The translations under genes and the position numbers were made by a program. A DNA stretch of 64,000 bases, taken from positions 317,281 to 381,280 of the forward strand of contig NW_002060976.1 in assembly GCF_000150275.1 (NCBI RefSeq), read 5' to 3'. Below the pieces are notes generated by a model. That model was given only the letters and a program-made list of their open reading frames with translations. It made no database searches and was not told the DNA's origin. This DNA comes from Trichoplax adhaerens (lineage: Eukaryota > Placozoa > Uniplacotomia > Trichoplacea > Trichoplacidae). Below, in pieces: positions 49,984-61,849 of this stretch (position 1 is its first letter; each line of letters begins with the position of its first letter).

Positions 49984-50718
49984 ATGACGGTAAATCAACC
50001 CAAGTCAAGATTTGAGCAAGGTTGGCAGCGCGTTAAAGAAATGTGGGATGAAAATGAACCTGCTCTAGAAGTCGAATATTTACCAACCATAGCTTTTTCA
50101 AGTTCCTTTACTGCTTTCATACTTGCTGGATTAGTAGGAGCACAGCAAACGGCTGAAAATTTTAGAGCAAATAGTAAATTTAGGATGTTTCCCAGTAAAG
50201 TGCAGGCTCTGCGTGAGATGCATTCTCATGCTTTGCTGGGATTTGTGCGAAGTGGAAGTAAAGCTGGTTGGCGAGCTTGTATTTTTGCAGTTACTTTTAC
50301 TTTATTATCGGGAAGTCTGAATGCTTATTTCAATAAAATTCATGTATTAAATTATACTGCTGCTGGCTCTTTTACGGGCGCATTGCTCAAACTTAGGCAA
50401 GGACCTCGTGGCATAGTTGTAGGGCTTTTTGCAGGTTCAGTAATAAGTTTGCCAGTTGGATTATGTGCACAAGGCTTACATTCTGTGTTACCCCAAAGTT
50501 ATTACGATTCTTTAAAGGAAGATAAGCTAAAACGAAAGAAAGAACGGGAAGAAGATTGGCAGTCGCGACTGTCTGCCCTCAGTCGAATGATTGACTCTAT
50601 GAAATCCGATCCATTATTGGATGATAATGCATCGGATGCGAGCAATGAGACGAACAGCCAAGAGGCAGAAACACTTCCTACCATCAAAGATCAAAGTGAC
50701 AAGTCAAAGAAGGAATAA
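49984..50718 (+). CDS. TIMMDC1: TIMMDC1, mitochondrial complex I assembly factor
   Basis: A 244-residue intronless gene. TIMMDC1 is an inner-membrane protein of the Tim17/22/23 superfamily that helps assemble the membrane arm of respiratory complex I. Features seen: an N-terminal GWQRVKEMWDENE block matching the human GWDRLRELFG region, then four hydrophobic segments (about residues 36-56, 92-112, 119-137 and 145-165). The Gly-rich TGALLKLRQGPRGIVVG and SLPVG match the family TGSLFR..GLRGLVAGG and GTPVG. The charged C-tail has EEDWQSRL, like human LEEWKGRL. Human TIMMDC1 is about 285 residues; the difference is mostly at the N-terminus. The start is the first ATG. It lies divergent to tepsin with GTAC cluster 2 between them. 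Confidence 0.92.
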   Translation: MTVNQPKSRFEQGWQRVKEMWDENEPALEVEYLPTIAFSSSFTAFILAGLVGAQQTAENFRANSKFRMFPSKVQALREMHSHALLGFVRSGSKAGWRACIFAVTFTLLSGSLNAYFNKIHVLNYTAAGSFTGALLKLRQGPRGIVVGLFAGSVISLPVGLCAQGLHSVLPQSYYDSLKEDKLKRKKEREEDWQSRLSALSRMIDSMKSDPLLDDNASDASNETNSQEAETLPTIKDQSDKSKKE

Positions 50719-51599
50719 CTGGATTTGCATGCAGCTGTAGCTCGACGATACAAGTGTCGAGCACGCGTTATTCGAAGATCAAGATTCGTCTAATATGGAT
50801 TACTAAGTTATTATGTATTACAAGTATTCTTGGCCAATGTTAGCAAGTTGAATATCGCACGATACGGATTTTAGATTATCAAGTCACCATGGCTAACCAT
50901 AATATAATATATCATACTTGTATAGCTGGCCTCCTCCAATTGAAACCAATTATTGAGAAAGCTCTTGGCAAGATTTCGTATCAACAAAGACAAAAGTGAG
51001 ATGATTCTTGCATAATTCTATCATTTGAATTTTATTTTATCACAAGTTGATTAGAAATGGAAATTTTAAACTTGGCCTTGTTTCGCTGATACAGTATACG
51101 GTACTGGCAAAATTTTCTGATGTAATACTCTTTAATGAATGGATATTATTAATGTGCATGTATATAACATAGCATACAGTACGTATACATACTCGTACTT
51201 ATACCGACTGAAAATTGTCTACTTTTATGAATATTTTACCATGTTCAACTACTGCAGTATTCAACAAATGCTCAATAATGGTTCGTTTTTTATGAGTACG
51301 TGTATATCAACCTTTCAAAATTCAGTAAAAGAAACTGCTGATAATCCTATATCAAGGCTACGAAATGATAACTGACAGACTAATTACTGTGCCATAGCAT
51401 GAATTGTGCGTATGCAACATGAGCTGTCTGCCGATTCATCAAATGAATTAAAGTGATCATATCACAGAGGTGAGATTACGAAGCGCTCGTCTCTACGCAT
51501 ATTTAAAGTCAAAACGATACACTGAGGAGTGGAATGCTATAAATCATATCAAATCCTTAACATTTTCCACCTAAAAACGCAGTTTTGGATTTGATTGCA
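50719..51599. other. 3' flank of TIMMDC1, nothing recognised
   Basis: Small open frames only (78 codons at 51,139). No motif. Confidence 0.4.
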
Positions 51600-52910
51600 G
51601 TACAGGACAGTGTTAACCTTATGCCAACAACTATCTGATCGACCAATATTGCGTATTGCAGATTGCATGGATATTACAGTACTGTACTTGTCTAACCCGC
51701 AATTCCACCATGCTTTGGCCTCAAGAACCCTAGCTAGTAGCTAATGCATATAAAGTTAACTGTTTCAGAATTGTCCTAAAATGGCCACTTGACATCAACA
51801 GCTTGTATTAAGAGAGCCTGCTGCGTGTCATAGACTACTTTGAGTTTCTAGTTCTCTGCTAGTAGTTGTTTCAATAGTCCATGTTTGTCATCATCCAATG
51901 ACGCCAACCTTGGCGAGTACAGTAAATCATATCAATGTGTAGAATTAGCGAGTAATCAGCATGATTCGATTGAATTAGCTACTGTACTGCACAAAGATAG
52001 ACTAGTAGAAAAAATCATGGTTTCCATCTCGTAGTCCATGGTACAATATCCATTTGCGTTGTATAAATATCAATGATAGTTATGCTTAGCCGTGTACACT
52101 GTACAGTAGAGACCCTTAGTCTGTAAGGGCATCTACTGTAGTGTACAGTAATTCGAGTCAACGTTTACATACAGTAATGTAATTGTATTACAAGCATTCT
52201 TTTAAAGTTGACGAGGTGAAAAATATCGACTACCTGAAAGGAAGACTTCCTCTCTAGTAGTCCTTGCCTCGACTTGAGTATAGTATGCCTAATCTTGAAA
52301 GTGAATAGCGAATACGAGTACTATCTAATGTGATCTTGCATGGTACATTACTACCGCTGACTAGCGATGTTGATATGAAGGCCGGCTATTCTTGCTGGCC
52401 ATTTGATTTTCAACGTTACATCTACATTGTCCATCGTACAATACTCTACAGAGGCTTCAAATTGGCTGGCAGATTGATTTCGCACAATATGGCGTAAGTT
52501 ATTGCTGTAGCGTCTAGCAAGATGGCCACAAAATTAGTAGCTCGACGGTAAATTGTTGTCAGCTCCGTGTCCTTGTTGAAAGTACAGTAGAGTACAGTAC
52601 GATCTGAATAATTTCTATAGCACCCTGAAAAAATAAAATAGTGTTCGTTCAATGAAGCCAAAACTACGGTTATATATTAATATTATACAGGAATTTCAAC
52701 GGAATACAACTCTGATTTTTGAATAACGAAAGGGTACTATCGAAAATAAAATAAAATAAAATAATATAATTAACCCTTGCATGATCAGATGGTGCTGTAT
52801 ACTACATTGTACAATATCTGTCCGTCTCTCTCTTTCAGCAGTCCCGAACTGTACAGTACTGTGCAGTGTACACTGTACACTGTACACTGTAAAGTACAGT
52901 ACAGTCTGCA
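51600..52910. repeat. GTAC-rich repeat cluster 3
   Basis: Scattered short runs of TACAGTAC, TGTACACTGTACAG and GTACAGTAGAGTACAGTAC (51,600-52,170, 52,575-52,600 and densely 52,790-52,910). They lie upstream of ATP5PD together with an (AAAAT)n run at about 52,744-52,768. No gene was recognised in this stretch. Confidence 0.75.
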
Positions 52911-52925
52911 TCGCGCCGATGCGAT

Positions 52926-53223
52926 GAAGTTTGATCCTGCCACCTGCGCCGGTGCAGTAAAATTTTCTTCTAGTCCCTGACAGGACGGTACAGACTAGAG
53001 ACCAGCATATTCGATCCTGCCACCTGCGCCGGTGCAGTAAAGTTTTCTTGTAGTCCCTACATCACAGCATAGTCCATCCTGCCACTTGCGCCGGTGCAGT
53101 AAAGTTTCTTGTCGTCACTACAGCACAGCATATTCGATCCTGCCACCTGCGCCGGTGCAGTGAAGTTTCTTGTAGTCGCTGACAGGACAGTACTGTAGTC
53201 TGTGTGTTGTGAAGTTTCTTGTA
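52926..53223 (+). repeat. Four-copy GC-rich tandem repeat upstream of ATP5PD
   Basis: A core of about 40 bp containing CCTGCCACCTGCGCCGGTG, then CAGTAAAGTTTTCTTGTAGTC, is repeated with copies starting near 52,934, 53,014, 53,076 and 53,137 (spacing 80, 62 and 61 bp), plus a partial fifth copy ending at about 53,223. The core is much richer in GC than the region and has small inverted arms (CACC/GGTG, CTGC/GCAG). It ends about 220 bp before the ATP5PD start codon. Minus-strand frames reading through it are shadows. Confidence 0.9.
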
Positions 53224-53440
53224 CAGTGTACAGTACATTTTGGAAGTATGGACTGTACTGCACTGGAATCGATGCAAGTGTGCGCGTCGCTATCACATAC
53301 TTTTCTATTGCCTCGAACGCCTGTTTCAGCACATATACTATAATCTTCCTCAACGCGATTGCGCAGTTTTTTTTTACGGTACTCTACTTGACTGTGGTCT
53401 GAGCCTGACGAAACAGTACGACATTTTTTCCTTAGGCAAT

Positions 53441-54989
53441 ATGGCGTCTAAAGCACGACGAGTTTTTGACTGGGCTAAGATAGCCGAAAATTTACCTACT
53501 GCGATCCGAGCGGAAATGAATGCTTTTCGATCACGCAATGAAAGCATCAAAGCAACGTATGTACAGAGAAATAATTCGTTTTGAAAGTGAATAGACACCA
53601 TGCGTGCCATCATCATGTTTCTTCACCTCTAGTTGAAAAATGGTTGACTAGCGTGCTTGCTTTCAAACCCAGTGTTCTCTTCAGGATAATCTTTTCTATT
53701 AAAAGTACTCGTTTGAAATAGGATAATAATGTTGATTGCGTTTATTAAGAAGAAATAGTATCTTTTGATGAGTCATTAGGATGAGATGGCATGATATTGG
53801 CTTAAGACAGTAGTCATATTGGGTGCTTTGAAACCTCCATTAACATGGCCGGTATTACTTGAATCTATTTGTTAACAGGCTATCTGCAGTACCAGAAAAG
53901 CGCCAAAATATCGATTGGCAACACTACAAGAATAATATTGCCGCTTCTGGTTATGTAGAAAAGTTCATGAAAGGGGTAAATGCGCTATCAATAATAACCA
54001 AATCACTACTCTAACATCCAATTGTCATTCATTTTGCGATCGCATGACACTCTCCACTAGCTTACCAGACAATTTTGTAATGAAATAGTTGGTTGTCTAT
54101 TTTCAATGCGAACAACATCATCACATACTATATGTACAGCACTATAGAATTCAATCAACATTCGGCTTATTCATTCATCATCTTTCTATTATAGTACGAA
54201 GCTGTACAAGTTCCTTTTCCTAAAGATACTGATACTGCTAGAATTGACGCTATGCAGAAGCAAATGGTAGGACAGGATCGATACTGCACAAATTATTACT
54301 GTTGTCAAGAGGCCTAATAGCTTAGTCAACCAATGGCAATCATAACTGTGTAATTAGTGACTAGTGGATCTTTTTTGAATCAGGTGTAATACTCCTTTTT
54401 ATGTGTAATAGGAAAGTGAAATTGAAGGAATCGTTAAAGAATCAAAGCAAGCTGCACTCAGATTAGATAGTGAGGTAATGTATCAGTGGATAGGATATGC
54501 TAGCATGTGATAGCTCGATAATAGCAGTATTAATAAAAGTTTCTTGGGCATCTCATCACGCTTGCAATCAAGAAACGGTAGAGAATTACTTGCATCATTG
54601 GAGCGATTGCAGATTTGATGCGTAGCAACGTAATTTCAGATTGTAATCCCTCACGATCGAGTAATCTATATTTTATATCTTTACTTACAGTTGTCCAAGA
54701 TCAAGGCTGAAAAGTCATATGAAGAAACTACGGTTAGTTATAAATTAAACTTAAAACTATTATACCAGATAATAGGATGCTACAGATGAAACATTTACAT
54801 AATGATGCCTTGCCATGATTTTATTTTACAATATTCAAATTATACTGCAACATGTTGATAAATAAATATAATGTTATAAACACATTTTTACTCGTCTTTA
54901 CGCAATTATAGATTGATGAATACCTCGCAAATCATCCACAGTTAAGGAGGCAGTGTGAAGAAGATTTAAAAAATTTCAAATATGATTAA
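53441..54989 (+). CDS. ATP5PD: ATP synthase subunit d, mitochondrial (peripheral stalk), 6 coding exons
   Basis: Subunit d is part of the peripheral stalk of F1Fo-ATP synthase, on the matrix side. Exons: 53441-53556, 53879-53975, 54195-54266, 54412-54474, 54691-54732, 54912-54989. All junctions are GT-AG with matching phase, giving 155 residues (human 161). Recognisable blocks: an N-terminal ARRVFDWAKIAENLP; SAVPEKRQNIDWQHYKNNI, matching human LPENPPAIDWAYYKANV; YEAVQVPFPKDTDTARID, matching human FNALKVPVPEDKYTAQVD; a central helical part; and IDEYLANHPQLRRQ near the C-terminus, corresponding to the human EDLNEAFPET region. The start is the only ATG upstream of the conserved block. The gene follows the GTAC cluster and the four-copy tandem repeat, which must include or flank its promoter. 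Confidence 0.94.
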
Positions 54990-55268
54990 ATCGATTGATA
55001 ACTAGCTGGCTTCGCTTCAAATGTTTTTGTGTATTGAGAATTTATAACTTAGGCAACTTTTTAAATGGAATATCGAGGACGCTTCATCTATTTGAATAAC
55101 TAAATAAAATAAAATAATTGCATAACATCGTAACAGAGGATACATTTCTACGAAAAGCAGTTCTTAATATCTTCACTGTTTCACTAACACCGTCAGATAG
55201 CGCTGACGGATTACAATTAAAAAAGAGATTATCATCCTGTATATACGGGCTTTACATTTGATCTGGTT

Positions 55269-56300
55269 TCAGACGAAATTTTTAATTTTTATAACTTGAT
55301 TTAGTCGACTGCAGCAATGATAGAGTAAATTGCGTAATGCCAATTCAAATCCTGGAATTGCACTAGCATATAACAATGGATTCAAACTACATCTACTGAT
55401 GCCAATTAGCTGACAAATTAGAAATTGACTTTGATACTTTAGATAGCATGAATCATGATATAAGCGTGGATTGAAATGTACAATTAAGTAATAAATACGC
55501 CCTGGTGAAGACATGACAAAAAATACAATCACAAGAATTAGCAGCTTTCTGATCAATTTTTTTTGTGCTTCAGCAAAAGTAGTGTAAGTTATGGATTTCT
55601 TAATGATAATTCGGCTTTGAAGATTACGCATTATTTTGGAATATATGGTAACTACCACAATAAGAGGCAGGACATATATCATTACATATCGAGTTACAAA
55701 ATAAATTTGCGCCAATTCTATGGAAAAAAAGGGTTGATTATTACTATCGAAGTGTAAAAAACATATTGATGACATTTTGCAAGTCCTATTTCGTATTTTC
55801 ATAAGTTGAATAGTTCTATGCGCAAATACAGTATACGTTATAACAGGAGAAGAATAACCCAACGCTACCAGAAGTATAAATACTAATATTAGACATTTAC
55901 GCCGCTCTTTTGAATTTGGATTGACATTTTTTAACAGAACCCAATAGCGATCAAGTGCAATCATCACCATTGTGACCGCAGTGCCAGTATTGAGTAAGAT
56001 AGGGAAGCTACTGCAAAAGTAGCATAAAGGTCGACCAGATAACATAGGGGTTAATGATGCGGTCAATTCAATTGGCCAAGAAAATAAAAGCAATAAAATA
56101 TCGTACAGTGCCAGGTTACCGATTAAACGGTAGACAAGATCTGAGGTTCCATATTTCCTCTTCTTGATGATGATCAATAAAACAGTGATATTTCCTATTA
56201 AACCTGTAAAGAATATGATTGCTGCAGAAACAATTATTGATACATTTAATGCAGATTTACTATCGGGACAGGTTGATGTTACGGGCATCTCGGTATTCAT
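55269..56300 (-). CDS. Class A GPCR, intronless, cluster 2
   Basis: A receptor of about 343 residues. The open frame begins at a TTG (56,309), so I take the ATG at 56,300. Motifs: GNITVLLII (TM1 GN), NLALYDILLL (TM2, with the conserved Asp), LCYFC before TM3, DRYWVLLKN after TM3, YSSPVITYTVF in TM4 (no Trp), SSPGRIYYLIV in TM6 and NPLLYASAIPGFE in TM7/helix 8. A Cys pair in the C-tail (YHCCS) suggests palmitoylation. It shares the NPxxY(A/S)xxIP and TP/SPxxIYY signatures with the next two genes, and so belongs to a different subfamily from cluster 1. Ligand unknown. Confidence 0.91.
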   Translation of the reverse strand: MNTEMPVTSTCPDSKSALNVSIIVSAAIIFFTGLIGNITVLLIIIKKRKYGTSDLVYRLIGNLALYDILLLLFSWPIELTASLTPMLSGRPLCYFCSSFPILLNTGTAVTMVMIALDRYWVLLKNVNPNSKERRKCLILVFILLVALGYSSPVITYTVFAHRTIQLMKIRNRTCKMSSICFLHFDSNNQPFFSIELAQIYFVTRYVMIYVLPLIVVVTIYSKIMRNLQSRIIIKKSITYTTFAEAQKKLIRKLLILVIVFFVMSSPGRIYYLIVHFNPRLYHDSCYLKYQSQFLICQLIGISRCSLNPLLYASAIPGFELALRNLLYHCCSRLNQVIKIKNFV

Positions 56301-56309
56301 TTTTTCCAA

Positions 56310-58575
56310 TGTTTGTAGTAGATTACTCGATCTGTGTTGCTTGGATTAACTCCTTTATACTTTATTATCCATGAAGTACAACTTACCAGTACCTTCTATA
56401 ATTGTCTACTATAACAATGATGGATGATGTTGAGCAAGGGTTGATTTTATGGGCAGGTGCAGCTGTAGTTATTAATTTACGATCAATCAGGGTTTTATAT
56501 ATTCTAAAATTAAGCTAGTGAATAACAATTAATCCATACTTGTACGATCCTTATTGTTATTTATAGAATTGCTAAAGGAACCAGCTAATTGACGTCCTAA
56601 CTAGAAATTTTATGCCCTATTCTGCAATGGTAATTAATGCTTAAATTAATTATTGTAAGGGGTTAATTAATAGAAGAAAGTCAAGCCGCTGGTATCATAT
56701 TCAACTAATTGAAATAAAATATGATCGAAATTATCATTGCTGAGAACCGATAATAATATATAATTAATTAGAATACTCGTATCATCGACAATTAAAATTA
56801 CGCGTATTTAAGTCAACTGGGAAGACTATGGCTTCTACTTGTTTTTGCTACTTTTCAAGATGGTACTCATACAATAATTGTATTACTGTACAATAACGAT
56901 GCATTAACAGTATCAATAAAAATAAAACTTTCCATCGAAAATAAAAGACCTATTGTGATTAAACCTATGCTTATAAATAAATATATTTACCGTAATCATT
57001 ACAAAGCACTAAATGCGTTCAACTTTGACCAATTCTATTAGTTTCTAAGTAACTTATTTATCACAATAGAAGAATACTAAAAAGGTTCAAAGAAGAGAGT
57101 TCAAAGGGAAATTCACGTCAAGTACTTTTCCTTTGCAAATAATAATCATAGAGCTGAATAATCGAATCTCCAAAGTACACGCTAATCAGTCGAATGCACG
57201 CATACTTAAAGAAAATTAGACACTTTCCTATGGTCTATCAATTAACGTTGAAATTTTATCATAGTTATAAAGTTAAGAATAGACAACCAAAAAGATTTTC
57301 CCATAAATTTTAAAGGTCGTTATTACGTATAAATATTTCGAGAACGATATCATAACTCATCAACAGAAACAACAAAATGAGTCACAGATGTATTATAAGG
57401 TTATTAGAGGCTACTTAAGTCAAAGAAATAGATATCCCTAACTAGGATAATTATAATTATAATAGATAATGCTTGTTTAGTATATAATAAAAAGGCACTA
57501 ATCTTAGCTGCATCCCTTTTCTGCAGTAATGTGGACGTCAGTAATCGATACTTTTATTCCGCCTTTGACTTTATCATTTAATCAGCACTGGTAATATACG
57601 GAAAAGTAGCTCAATGGGCTATTTCATCATCGCCTAAAGGAGACATGTCACAGAGGCTATCGTATCTGTACATGATTTAAACACATTTACTATTTAAAAA
57701 TATCTATGATTCTACAGTAAATTCACTTATATGCAAAACAAATGGTTATAAAAATTGTTTGATAATTATTCGGTAATTATTTTGAACAGAATTTTGTTTA
57801 TTACTTCGATTGAGGAATAAGAAAATTGTAAGGGTAAGCCGTATGGAATTAATTATGAGTTCAATCAATCTTTAGATTACTGTATATTTGATAGATATAA
57901 TAACCAAAAGATACCTTTTACTCGTACTGAATAAGTGAAGCAATTCCAGTTATTTAGACATTTAATGTTTTCTTGTTGAAACCAACTAAGCCACTTGCTG
58001 ATAACTAATTAGAGAATAGAAACAGATTACTTTATTGAGCCAATATAATGCTATATTACAGGCGATAAAGACACTTACGTTGATATCTGAACCAGAAATA
58101 ATGTGATATTAATTAAAATTACATAATACTGCTATTAATTTATACTACAACATTGCACTGCCACAATCAAATAACGAGATTAGTGGCATGTATTTAATAC
58201 TAAGAAAGAATAGCAGAGGATAACAAATTTTACATAAATTGCTTAGAAAAATAAATAGAATAGAAATATAACATGTCTGGACCAAAAGATAACATCTTAT
58301 GTGGTATTAAATTAAATTTATTAATACGCTCTATTGGACAATTTCTAAAATGAGGATATTTTTTAAAGTAGGACATTCAGCATATCATAACATGCTTTAC
58401 GACATCTTTTTAGCCTTATAATTTAGCGTAAAGACCTACATTACTTCAATAGATTATTTAATGGCAACTAGATATGACTATTTCTTCAGTAGCTTAAGAA
58501 GAAGTACAGCGGCTTAACTGAAAGTAAACTCTGCCATGGAAACAATTCAATTCGGCTAAATAAGAGTAGGTAAAA
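56310..58575. other. Intergenic, nothing recognised
   Basis: AT-rich spacer between two cluster 2 GPCRs. No open frame, repeat or RNA gene was recognised. Confidence 0.5.
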
Positions 58576-59736
58576 TTAAACTGTACTTACTAAATTGATC
58601 TCTAAATGTAAGTCAGCCTTAGCAGGGGATTCTTCTACCTTATTAGCTAAATGAGTTAGCTTTAATTTCGTACAAGGCTCAACAATTTGATCATTTCTAT
58701 TTTTAATACCAAAATAAAGGCATTTTGGCTTATAATCCCAGCCATACATAGCAATCATCACCTGTCTACATTCTGGAATAGAAGCTGAGTATATAAAAGG
58801 ATTGACAGCACTTCTGCTAATCAACAATAATTGGCATATTAGGAATAGAAATGAATTAATTGCATGTGTCTGGATATTAAAAAAAGATGGACTATTTATC
58901 ATAACATAATAATAAATATGTTCTGGAGTCAAGGAAAGAAAATATATGACGATTAATATTGAAGGCAATTTAATCAATTTACGGTCTTCCTCAATGTTAT
59001 ATCCAATTGTGGTATTATCTTTCGTAGGCAATAATTCACCTGTTTTGAAAGTACTTAATTTATACATCAATATCACAATCGAAAGAGGGATAACGCATAA
59101 GATATTGTATCTTAATAGAAAATAAATTTGCCACGGAGCTGAAGTTGAATAATTATGACTGCCATATTCGATCCAGCACTTAGCATTTACTTTAAACTTT
59201 GATGATCCCAACATGAGAGCGCTTGTTTTGTCTTCTGAGGTAAATGCTATGTCTGGACAAGCGAGAGCTAAAGCTAAAATAAAAATAACTCCTAGCTTGG
59301 AAATGTTACGCCAACATGAAGAATTTGATTTCGCTGAATTTATAGCCACATGATAGCGATCAAAAGCCATCCAAATTATCGTTAAGGCAGCCTGAGCACT
59401 AAATAGAATTGGAAAGCTATTGCTAATGTAGCATAAAATAGTGCCAAAAGGCCAAGAGAGAGCAAATTTGACCAGTTGTATGGGCCAGTAAAATAAAAGT
59501 AGGCATATATCACACAAGGCCAGATTTCCAATAAAGTAGTAAACGGAATCTCTCATTTTGGTTTTTCTGTGTTTAATAACGAGGAATAACGTGATCATAT
59601 TCCCTATCAACCCAAAGACTATAATGAAAAGAGGAAAGACATACACTATCCATTGCATTACAATTGACCAGCCATGATAACCTTGTAAACTAGGCCATAA
59701 ATGATCATTTTGATAAGCATGATAGTAATTAATCAT
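58576..59736 (-). CDS. Class A GPCR, intronless, cluster 2, long C-tail
   Basis: A 386-residue receptor starting at ATG 59,736. Motifs: GLIGNMITLFLVI (TM1), NLALCDICLLLF (TM2), LCYIS before TM3, DRYHVAINS after TM3, a third loop of about 30 residues (TGELLPTKDNTTIGYNIEED), SLTPEHIYYYVM in TM6 and NPFIYSASIPECRQ in TM7/helix 8. The C-tail of about 50 residues is longer than in its neighbours and is charged. A Cys in loop 2 (KCWIEYG) can pair with the TM3 Cys. TM4 again lacks the usual Trp. It is a paralogue of the genes on either side; the role is unknown. Confidence 0.92.
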   Translation of the reverse strand: MINYYHAYQNDHLWPSLQGYHGWSIVMQWIVYVFPLFIIVFGLIGNMITLFLVIKHRKTKMRDSVYYFIGNLALCDICLLLFYWPIQLVKFALSWPFGTILCYISNSFPILFSAQAALTIIWMAFDRYHVAINSAKSNSSCWRNISKLGVIFILALALACPDIAFTSEDKTSALMLGSSKFKVNAKCWIEYGSHNYSTSAPWQIYFLLRYNILCVIPLSIVILMYKLSTFKTGELLPTKDNTTIGYNIEEDRKLIKLPSILIVIYFLSLTPEHIYYYVMINSPSFFNIQTHAINSFLFLICQLLLISRSAVNPFIYSASIPECRQVMIAMYGWDYKPKCLYFGIKNRNDQIVEPCTKLKLTHLANKVEESPAKADLHLEINLVSTV

Positions 59737-59960
59737 ACTGATAATGGATTTGTAAAGAGCCTTTATGAAAGAGTATCAAATTAAAATTGATCGACGAAAA
59801 AGAAAGATTCCAATAAAAACGGAGCTATAACCGTTAGTTTCTTATCTTTATATTTGTGCTGTCGATAAGATATCACTATAACTTGACTACTTGAAAATAA
59901 AATAATCCTAGAAATTCATAAACATTGATATACTAGCATTCATTTCTAAGCGTAAATGGG

Positions 59961-60270
59961 CGTTTAGCTCTCATTGTAAGTAAGAAGATCAATTATATCC
60001 ATTCTCATTGTAAGCAAGAAAATCAACTATATCAATTCTCTATTTATTGTCTGTTCACCAAAAGAAACCAATTCCTGCTCTATATATCGTATAAGATGCT
60101 TTGATACATAGCTAAAAGAGACGTTTTAGCCCTCATTGAGAGCAAGAAGATCAGTTACATCCATTCTCATTGCAAGCAAGATCGGTTATATCCATTCTTT
60201 ATTTATTGTCTGTTCACCAAAATAAAACCAACTTTTGCTTTGTACGTCATATAGGATACTTTGATAAATA
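59961..60270. repeat. Two-copy 161-bp tandem repeat upstream of the 58.6-59.7 kb GPCR
   Basis: Copy 1 starts at 59,961 (CGTTTAGCTCTCATTG) and copy 2 at 60,122 (CGTTTTAGCCCTCATTG). Both contain a nested short repeat, TCATTG(T/C)AAGCAAGAA..ATC followed by TATATCCATTCT, and then TTTATTGTCTGTTCACCAAA. It lies about 225 bp 5' of the GPCR start codon. Confidence 0.85.
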
Positions 60271-61849
60271 GAACAAATATAGAAAGTAAAAAATGGTTGA
60301 CTTTAATTTAAAGACAATAATACCAACAATTATCTGACAACTAATTGTAATCAATTCCTGAGGAAGTAGGAAACTTCTATGCAACAATAAATTGCCTCTT
60401 AAATTACCCTACTAAGCTGTCTTGCATTTCATGATGGTATTAATGCTAGAGATATGAAAGTTTTAAATCTATAGTCATTTACTGTAAATGATTAGGCGTG
60501 ATCAGGGAACAAAGATCTTAGTAGTGCCAACCATTTACAGAACCTATCTTTAATTTCAGTTTAAAGATTCTATCAATTCTTTTTTCTTGACCTATACAGG
60601 CATGTACACCTGCTAATATGCTCATTTCTTCTTGTTCAGAACTTAACCTTCCTCGTAAAATTCTTTACATCAATAAACTAAACTTTATTCATTGCAGCTG
60701 CTACAGTAAATAAAGAGTATATATGATTCATCGTAAGCAGTTTCTTACGTAATGCCAAGACAATCATTTATTGCAGTTCGACTTTTTCTACAAGACACGT
60801 ACTATAATACATGACAAATACGATGTAGAACATTGCTCATACTTTAGCAAGGATATAGGTAGATAAAATAGCCACAAAACCAAATACAACTTCTATACAC
60901 TTATAATTACAAATATTCGCTATAGCTTCCTTAGACTTTCATGTAATCTTCCATTAACGTTTTTCTTCCTTGAAAGTATACCGCTTAGAAAGTAAGCTAT
61001 CACTAAATGATTTTTAAATTTTGCTATTATTCCATACCTCATGATCTATTTTTTTATCATCTGTTTTGAAATCTCTAGTACATTTCATGCTCAGACTTTA
61101 TGATTATTTTTTTCGATTGTCGAATATTGCTAGCAAACGGCTTCGCAAAATAAGTATACACAATCTACGTAAGTACCGAATTGAACTAGACATGTAGTCA
61201 ATGAAGTAAACCATAACTAATTTAGCCAATGTTACCAACTAATCCACTTTCAGTCCAGGCTGAATTTATAATACACATCAAGGACTTTTCGTTGCTGTTA
61301 TAAAAACTCATCAACGCGGCCTTACTTACCAATTTTACTAATTTTTATTTTATTCATATTGACGCATTCATGATAAACTTATATGATCATACCATTGACC
61401 AATTCTAATTACGGGTAATAGTAAAACATCGAAGATAAGGAAATATGTAATAATCTGATTAAAATACGCTAGAACCTTCAACTTGAGATAAATTTACGCA
61501 AAGTCCTGTATAAAGTATACGAGTGTGCTGCTATTTTGTCGTAGAAGATTTACTATTCTGCTTTGTATATCACATTCATCACCTGAGTAGTGTTAACAAA
61601 AGTACTTTGAAATAGTCCGCAAAGGCAACTTAGTCTTGCTCTCCTATATTGCAGTTAGTTACGTATGTACAGACAGATTCTCGAATCTAGTGGATATTAT
61701 ACTCCGTTACTCATATTTAACCATCTTTAATCTACTACTTCACATACCAGTTACATAATATAGTAAGGATAGAATACTACAACCATGAATTGGAGAAATC
61801 GCCCTATCCTAAGTTAGATTTCATTATCGGTTGAATACCTTGAACTTAG
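60271..61849. other. Intergenic, nothing recognised
   Basis: AT-rich spacer without a recognisable gene or repeat. Confidence 0.5.

Noticed and set aside
53057-53353. Minus-strand frames with repeated NFTAPAQVAG
   Set aside because: They read the four-copy tandem repeat backwards, and stops and frame changes differ between copies.
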